Source: Alopecurus myosuroides (Eukaryota; Streptophyta; Magnoliopsida; Poales; Poaceae). From it: 64,000 bases of DNA. The notes beneath the pieces are model-generated. The model was not told where the DNA came from, ran no database searches, and was given only the letters and a program-made list of their open reading frames with translations. The position numbers were made by a program, and so were the translations under genes. The DNA lies in contig CM054060.1 in NCBI GenBank assembly GCA_028641055.1, positions 294,321,076-294,385,075 on the forward strand. The letters are read 5' to 3'. Within the stretch, counting starts at the first letter, position 1, and each line of letters starts with the position of its first letter. Of this stretch, positions 58,392 to 64,000 are shown piece by piece.

Positions 58392-59340
58392 TCACGTGTT
58401 TTCAAATGAAGAAGCATTCAAATTGTAATTTGTTCGAATAATAGAATCAAAAGGAAACTTCATTCTCTTTCTAGGAAAGTGTTCCATACCTTTCTTGAGT
58501 GCGAATTGAAATTTAATATTCCTCTCTTTCATATCAATAACAACACCAACCGTTCTAAGAAAAGTTCTTCCCAAAACAATTAGACAAGAAGCATTACATT
58601 CAATATTCAAGACAACAAAATAAACAGGGACAAGATTATTATTAACCATGATAAGGACATCATCAAGTCTCCCCAAAGGTTTCTTTCTAACATTATCAAT
58701 AAGACGAACATCAAAATAACAGGGTTCCAAAGGTGGAAAATCAAGCATATCATAAAGTTTCTTAGGCATAACAGAGATACTAGGAACAAGATCACATTGA
58801 GCATTGCAATAAAAATCATTCACTTTCATTTTAATGATAGGTTCCCATCCATCATCTAACTTCCTAGGGATAGAGGCTTCATATCTTAATTCATCCTCTC
58901 TAATTTTCATTAGAGCAATTGTAATATGTTTTGTGAAAGCCAAATTCATAGCACTAGCATTAGGAAAACTAGCAAGATTTTGTAAAAAATTAATCACTTC
59001 AGTCATGTTGCAATCATCAAAGTTAAGATCATTTTTATCAAAGGTAATGGGACCATTGTATCCCATTTTTCTAAAAATTTCAGCACTATTATCAGGAGCA
59101 TTTTTAGCAGTTTCAAGCAATTTTGCATTTTAATAGTAGAAGTGGGAATATTGCAAACACCAATTACTTTAACATTGATAGTAGAAGGTTTACTAGCATG
59201 AGAGGCTTCAGTTTTACTAGTGGTGGTAATGGTGCAAACATTAGCTATATTATTCTTTCTAGCTATTTCATCTTGTCTTTCCCATCTAGCATGCAATTCA
59301 GCTAACATCCTAACATTATCATCAATTATAATTTGGATGG
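58392..59340 (-). pseudogene. A2 protease-like protein gene, broken
   Basis: The main frame, 59120-58392, gives an Athila-type retropepsin region: CDLVPSISVMPKKLYDML, then DDVLIMVNNNLVPVYFVVL, then LGRTFLRTVG, ending FENT. Elements of this group usually read DLGAS; here the two residues after Asp-Leu are Val-Pro, so activity is doubtful. The upstream part (MLAELHARWERQDEIARKN, from 59308) is in another frame, which shows a frameshift near 59100. A stop separates it from gag near 59374. Confidence 0.65.
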
Positions 59341-59374
59341 CATTTGTTGTAGCAAAAGGATTCTCATCTATATT

Positions 59375-60546
59375 TTAAGTTTTAGCAGTCATCCTATTGA
59401 TCAAAGAAGATTGTGCTTCAGACATGGATGAAACAGAAGTTTCAACATGAGCAATTTTAACTTGCAAACAAGATATTTCTCTATTTAAACTCTCAATTTG
59501 ATAACTGATATTTTTTAGCATAAAAGATTGTTCCACCATGGTCTTAGTCAATAGTTTATTTTGGTCATATTGCTTTTGCATAAAGTTTTTAGTGGCTCTT
59601 TCAACTCCTGAAATTCTTTCATTAGTCATTCCAGTTCTATCATTATTACCACTATTAAGAGGATATGGCCTATAATTATTTCTACCAAAATTATTCCTAT
59701 AAGAATTGTTGTTGAAATTATTATTTTTAATGAAGTTCATATCAACATGCTCTTCTTGAGTAAACAAAGATGTTAAAGGAAAATTGTTTTGATCAATAGG
59801 AGCATGGCCATTAACAAGCATAGACATAATAGCATCAAGTCTATCACTCAAAGAGGAGGTTTCTTCAATAGAATTTACCTTCTTACCATTTGTAGCTCTC
59901 TCGACGTGCCATTCAGAATAATTTACCATCATATTATCAAGAATCTTTGTTGCTTCCCCAAGATCAAAGACATAAAGGTTCCTCCAGTAGCTGAATCCAG
60001 AAGGTTTCTTGAAGAAAAATTCAGTCTTGCATGAAAGGTTTGGATGATCATCCAAGTAGTCATTCCATGAGTAGGACAATTCTTTACTAAAGATTTCATT
60101 CTTTCCCAAGCTTTAGCAACATGCTCATTATCAAATTGCTTAAAATTCATAATGCTATTTCTTAAAGATATAATCTTAGCAGGAGGATAATATTTTCTAA
60201 TGAAAGTATCTTTACACTTAGTCCAAGAATCAATAATATTTCTAGGCAAAGATAGCAACGATTCTTTAGCTCTTCCTCTCAAAGAGAAAGGAAACAATTT
60301 TAGATCAATAATATCTACATCTTTATATTTTTGCATCTCACATAGTTCAACAAAATTATTAAGATGGACAGCAGCATCATCAGTACTAACACCAGAAAAT
60401 TGCTCTCTCATAACAAGATTTAATAGTTCAGGCTTAATCTCATAAAAATCAACAGTAGGAACAGGTGGAGCAATAGGTGTGCGAATGAAATCATTGTTGT
60501 TGGTGCTAGTAAAGTCACACAACTTCGTGTTCGCAGGAGTAGTCAT
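59375..60546 (-). pseudogene. A2 gag, one frameshift
   Basis: Starts at the ATG 60546 (MTTPANTKLCDF). A capsid domain of the retrotransposon gag family reads FSGVSTDDAAVHLNNFVE then LFPFSLRGRAKESLL and a WTKCKDTFIRKYYPP block, in one frame to about 59950. A shift to another frame follows (DLGEATKILDNMMVNYSEW, then NNNFNNNSYRNNFGRNNYR, an Asn-rich linker, then a coiled coil to the stop at 59375). The protein is otherwise well preserved. Confidence 0.8.
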
Positions 60547-60711
60547 TTTAGCAAGATTAAAAACTAGATAAAAACTACATCTAGAAGAAGAACTTTTTTG
60601 TGTGTTTTTGATATAGAGAAAGAAACAAGACAAAATAAAATAAACTAAGCAAAACTAAAACAAAATAAAGTAATTGGAAGTGAGAGACTCCCCTTGTAGA
60701 AATTCTCTTCC

Positions 60712-60729
60712 TCCCCAGCAACGACGCTA
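60712..60729 (-). promoter_or_regulatory. A2 primer binding site (Asp-tRNA type)
   Basis: Minus strand TAGCGTCGTTGCTGGGGA, a C-to-T decayed version of the Asp-tRNA site TGGCGCCGTTGCCGGGGA, 8 bp after the LTR. Confidence 0.75.
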
Positions 60730-60737
60730 GAAAATCT

Positions 60738-62322
60738 TGATGGTGTAGTGGACGTTGGTAAACCCCAAGAGAACGGTTATGAAGAGCACAACGACAAGTT
60801 TTCCCTCAGAAAAGAAACCAAGGTTGAATCGACCAGTAGGAGGACGAGCAATTTCTGAAGGTTGATGCAGCTGAGGTGGCAGGGCACACTACCGGTCCAG
60901 CAGCAACATGGAACCTACACAACACAATCAAATCACTTTGCCCCAACGAAGCAGTGAGGTTGTCAATCTCACTAGTTTTGCTGACCACAAAGAGGTTAAA
61001 CGTATGGTGTGGAAAACAATATGAGAATAGTATGAAAATAGTAGCAGCAGTGTGTATTATCAGTATGAGAAAATGGACCGGGGTCCACAGTTTACTAGTG
61101 GTGTCTCTCCGTGAAATATAAATAACATCTGTGGTGAACAAATTACAACTGGGCAATTGACAAAAATGAAGGCTGCACCATAGTGCATATGCAATACATA
61201 AAGATTACTATGTGGTTCATGCGGGCATTACAACAAGATACATAGACCGTCATCCAACTGCATCTATGACTAATAATCCACCCTACGAATATCATCTGAA
61301 CAAACATTGGGTATTAAGTTGCAAGCAATAGATAATCGTAGTAAGCAAAGTGTGTAATGTAAACAATGTAAATGAAGTAAACATGGTTGTTTTCTCTCTA
61401 ATGACAACAGCACATCCTCCATCCGTCACGTTTCTGTCACTCGAGCACAGATGCAAAGGAGGCATGAACCCACTATCGAGCATAAATACTCCCTCTTGGA
61501 GTTACTAGCATCTACTTTGCCAGAGCATCTACTAATAACGGAGAGCATGCAAGATCATAAATAACATATGCATGAAGATAACATGATAGATTGATAATCA
61601 GAAGATATAGCATTCAACATTCATCGGATCCCAGCAAACACAACATGTAGCATTACATAAAGATGATCTCGATCATGTAGGGCAGCTCACGAGATCTAAA
61701 CATGAGGCATAAAGTGGAGAAGACAACCATCTATTTGTTGCTATGGATCCGTAGTCCACGTATGAACTACTCACGCATCACTTCGGAGGAGGGCATGGTG
61801 GTGTAGACCCCTCCGGTGATGAATTTCCCTCCCAACAGGGTGCTGGGGAGAGCTCCAAAACCCTCCCAATCTCGGGATGATGATGACGGCGGCCTTGGGT
61901 GTTTCTTGGGAAAAAGTGGTATATATTTTGGGTTGATGTATCGGGGGGAATAAATAGGAGAAAGGGCGATGGCGGTGGGCGCCGGAGGGGCCCACACCAC
62001 CCCCAGGCGCGGCCAGGGCGGTGCACCGCCCTATGGTGTGGCGCCCCTATGGCCCCCGTCCGGGCCTCTTCGGGACTCCGTGGAACCTTTGGGAATTCTA
62101 AGACTTCCGGGCTTCAAATTTTCCAATTCCAAGAATATTTCAAGAACAACTTTTCTGGAACTAAAAAAAAGGAGAAAACAGGGAACTGGCTCTGTGGCAT
62201 CTTGTCAATAGGTTAATCCCGGAAATCGATAAAAATGACAAAAAGTGTATAGAAAAAATGTAGTAAATAACATGAAAAAAACATGGAACATCAGAAATTA
62301 AGGATACGTTTATGACGTATCA
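60738..62322 (-). repeat. A2 right (5') LTR, subfamily of the solo LTR
   Basis: 1585 bp, minus strand TGATACGTCATAAACG ... CTACACCATCA. Closely related to the solo LTR at 52117-53671 over its whole length, and only distantly to the left LTR of A2. Confidence 0.9.
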
Positions 62323-63997
62323 AGGCTCTAATCCAATAAGAGAGGTTCTAATTAGAGGGTCTCTCATTAGAGTCTTTAATTCTACAGGAGAGAGAGAGAG
62401 GCTTGGAGCCAATTATGTGTTCCTCAAAGGAGGTGGGGTGGGGATTGTATAGCGGGACCAAGGGAGGGGGAATTTACCATGGGGAGAGGTTGGTTTGAGA
62501 GCCTCCAAGGCTGTCCACGCTACACCCCTTGGTGGAGTTGGATTGGGCTCCTATTTGGAGTCCAACTCCCCTCCACCCTTTTTCTCCTTTTCCTTTTTCC
62601 CTTTTGGTTTTTCCCTTTTCTATTGAAAGCAAACATGGAATATTTATGGGAGGGTCAATGAGCCTTGACTGGGAGCCTTGAAGCCCATCTACCAGCCCCC
62701 ATTGCATGGGTGCGGCCATGGGGGCAATTCTACCCCTTCCGCCACCCCCTTATCAGTTTTTGTCTGAAACTCTTCTGAAACCATATAATCCCAATATATA
62801 AAATCATCTAATCTATCTAACGATGTTATAAATGAATTATAACATCACCGGGACACCTCATGCCTCTTTGGCACTTGCTCCGTAAATCGTGCAACATATT
62901 TCTCTCTCATAATAACTTCTCCGAAACGGTTCTGATTGACACCGGACTTGTTTCTCTGATATCGTAGCGACATAGACCATTACCTATTGATGTCAGAAAC
63001 ATATTTACGACATCCCGGGATATCCCATGTCCTCCGTAATATCTCTTAAATATTAGTTCTATCATGCCGGAATTACCCAGATGACGCTCTCCTCCGGACC
63101 AAACAATGTGAACAACTGACTTCGACGCCTTAAGTGTGCGATCCCTATAGGTTTGATAACTAGTAGACATGATTGGAAAATCATTTTCCTAATCAATAAT
63201 CAACATCAGGGTCGTGGATGTCCATATTGATACTACAAGTTATACGAAGAAAATTGTAGAACCTATTGGTTGTTAAGTAAGTTCCTATTACTTCACGATA
63301 CCAATCAATACCTCGAGACGAGATGAATGATAATACCATGATTAAACTCTTTAATCGCCATATCACATTATTCTCGATGTCAGGTATGATTTCTTTTAAT
63401 CGTTACCGTGTTATAACATCACCATGACTAGGTCATGTCTTTGTCTGCGTAGACTTATTTACCGACACTATTTGACCAAGTGGATCCTGGATATATCTAT
63501 ATATTATCTATAGGAGTGATTAGCAGTATTGAAATATCACGATGATAAGAACACTTTTGAGACCACCTAGTGTTAGCCTTTTCGATCGCCCAATTTACGG
63601 TGTGATTCCTGACTATACCAAAATGATCCCTACCTGAACATCATCGTATATTATCATGGTCTAAGGAAGCAAACCAAATAACTATCTTGTGACGATACTA
63701 TTTACCAGTATCTCAACTATTTGGGTCTACCCATCCATAATGTTTAAACAATAATGTGCTTCCATTAATATTGACATTACAAATGTCCATGACCAACAAA
63801 ACGTGATCATCTAACATTAACAAGTTTGTATACGGAACATGAAAAAGGGTTATAACGGTGTGTTTATGTCCCTACACGTGTGTATGGGTTTTTCTCTAAA
63901 TCTCATATTCAGCGACCACAACAGTTATAGCATAAAAACATAATATATTAATCATGAAACTGATGTATCTTATTGTCTCTTGGGCATACATCCAACA
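62323..63997 (-). repeat. BARE/Angela-type Copia LTR, cut by A2
   Basis: Minus strand begins TGTTGGATGTATGCCCAAG at 63997, the typical start of Triticeae BARE/Angela Copia LTRs, and runs to the A2 boundary. A possible TATA region (CCCATAAATATTCC, near 62637-62652) supports the orientation. The end of the LTR is missing; it should lie on the other side of A2 but is not there. Confidence 0.75.
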
Positions 63998-64000
63998 GCT

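Larger units (their letters stand above)
54321..62322 (-). mobile_element. A2: Athila-like gag-protease element with mismatched LTRs
   Basis: Read on the minus strand: LTR (62322-60738), Asp-type primer site (60729-60712), gag (60546-59375), protease-like gene (about 59340-58392), non-coding region (58391-55714), purine-rich tract (55713-55702) and LTR (55701-54321). RT, RNase H and integrase are absent. The two LTRs share a start and the CCATCA end but differ in length (1585 versus 1381 bp) and in most of their sequence. Flanks differ as well (TGTGG left, AGGCT right). So this is a recombinant or two joined elements. Confidence 0.75.

Noticed and set aside
61767..62211. Several overlapping 74-105 codon frames in the A2 right LTR
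   Set aside because: Lie in LTR leader sequence, occur in three frames, and have counterparts in the solo LTR.
62323..63997. Host gene at the right edge
   Set aside because: Sequence and terminus match a Copia LTR in reverse; no coding exon pattern seen.

Overview
The window looks like intergenic DNA from a large grass genome, most likely a Triticeae species (wheat, barley, rye or Aegilops). I see no host gene. Nearly all of it is nested LTR retrotransposons. The Triticeae call rests on a BARE/Angela-type Copia element with an initiator-Met primer site, Sabrina/Fatima/WHAM-like Athila elements whose LTRs start TGATACGTC, and very large LARD/Sukkula-like solo LTRs. Family names are inferences from memory of typical sequences; no search was run.

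Layout, 1 to about 45.85 kb: one old, non-autonomous Gypsy element of the Tat lineage ('H', left end outside the window) hosts everything else. H keeps a gag tail, a protease and the last residues of integrase (1-1146), a nine-copy 74-bp tandem array (1348-2013), a decayed antisense gene (about 30.3 kb down to 2.3 kb) and a 3' LTR (35145 to about 45852). Into H jumped: (a) G1, a Tat element at 3162-27244 (TSD agaag), itself interrupted by a 4.5-kb solo LTR S1 (4171-8714, TSD ggagg) and a BARE/Angela-like Copia C1 (10540-18946, TSD ggcac); (b) S2, a 3.8-kb solo LTR (30871-34705); and (c) G2, an apparently very young Tat element at 35516-45828 (TSD ccacc, two 454-bp LTRs with no difference seen by eye).

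Layout, 45.85 to 64 kb: an unassigned stretch; A1, a plus-strand Athila-like non-autonomous element (about 46.3-51.06 kb); an unassigned block (about 51.06-54.32 kb) split by an Athila-like solo LTR (52117-53671, TSD atccc); A2, a minus-strand Athila-like gag-protease element whose two LTRs belong to different subfamilies (54321-62322); and most of a minus-strand BARE/Angela-type Copia LTR (62323-63997).

The standout system is the pair G1/G2. Each has a plus-strand pol gene (protease, RT, two successive RNase H domains, integrase) converging on a separate minus-strand gene with its own TATA box. In G2 that antisense gene resolves into a non-coding leader exon plus six coding exons. All its introns are GT-AG, and the joined frame is fully open for 894 codons. 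The N-terminal exon looks like the plant 'putative gypsy type transposon' family (Pfam PF04195), followed by acidic/proline-rich linkers, a coiled coil and a C-terminal domain. G2 pol is also open, but the capsid part of gag is missing. The same antisense gene is decayed in G1, and a related one is decayed in H.
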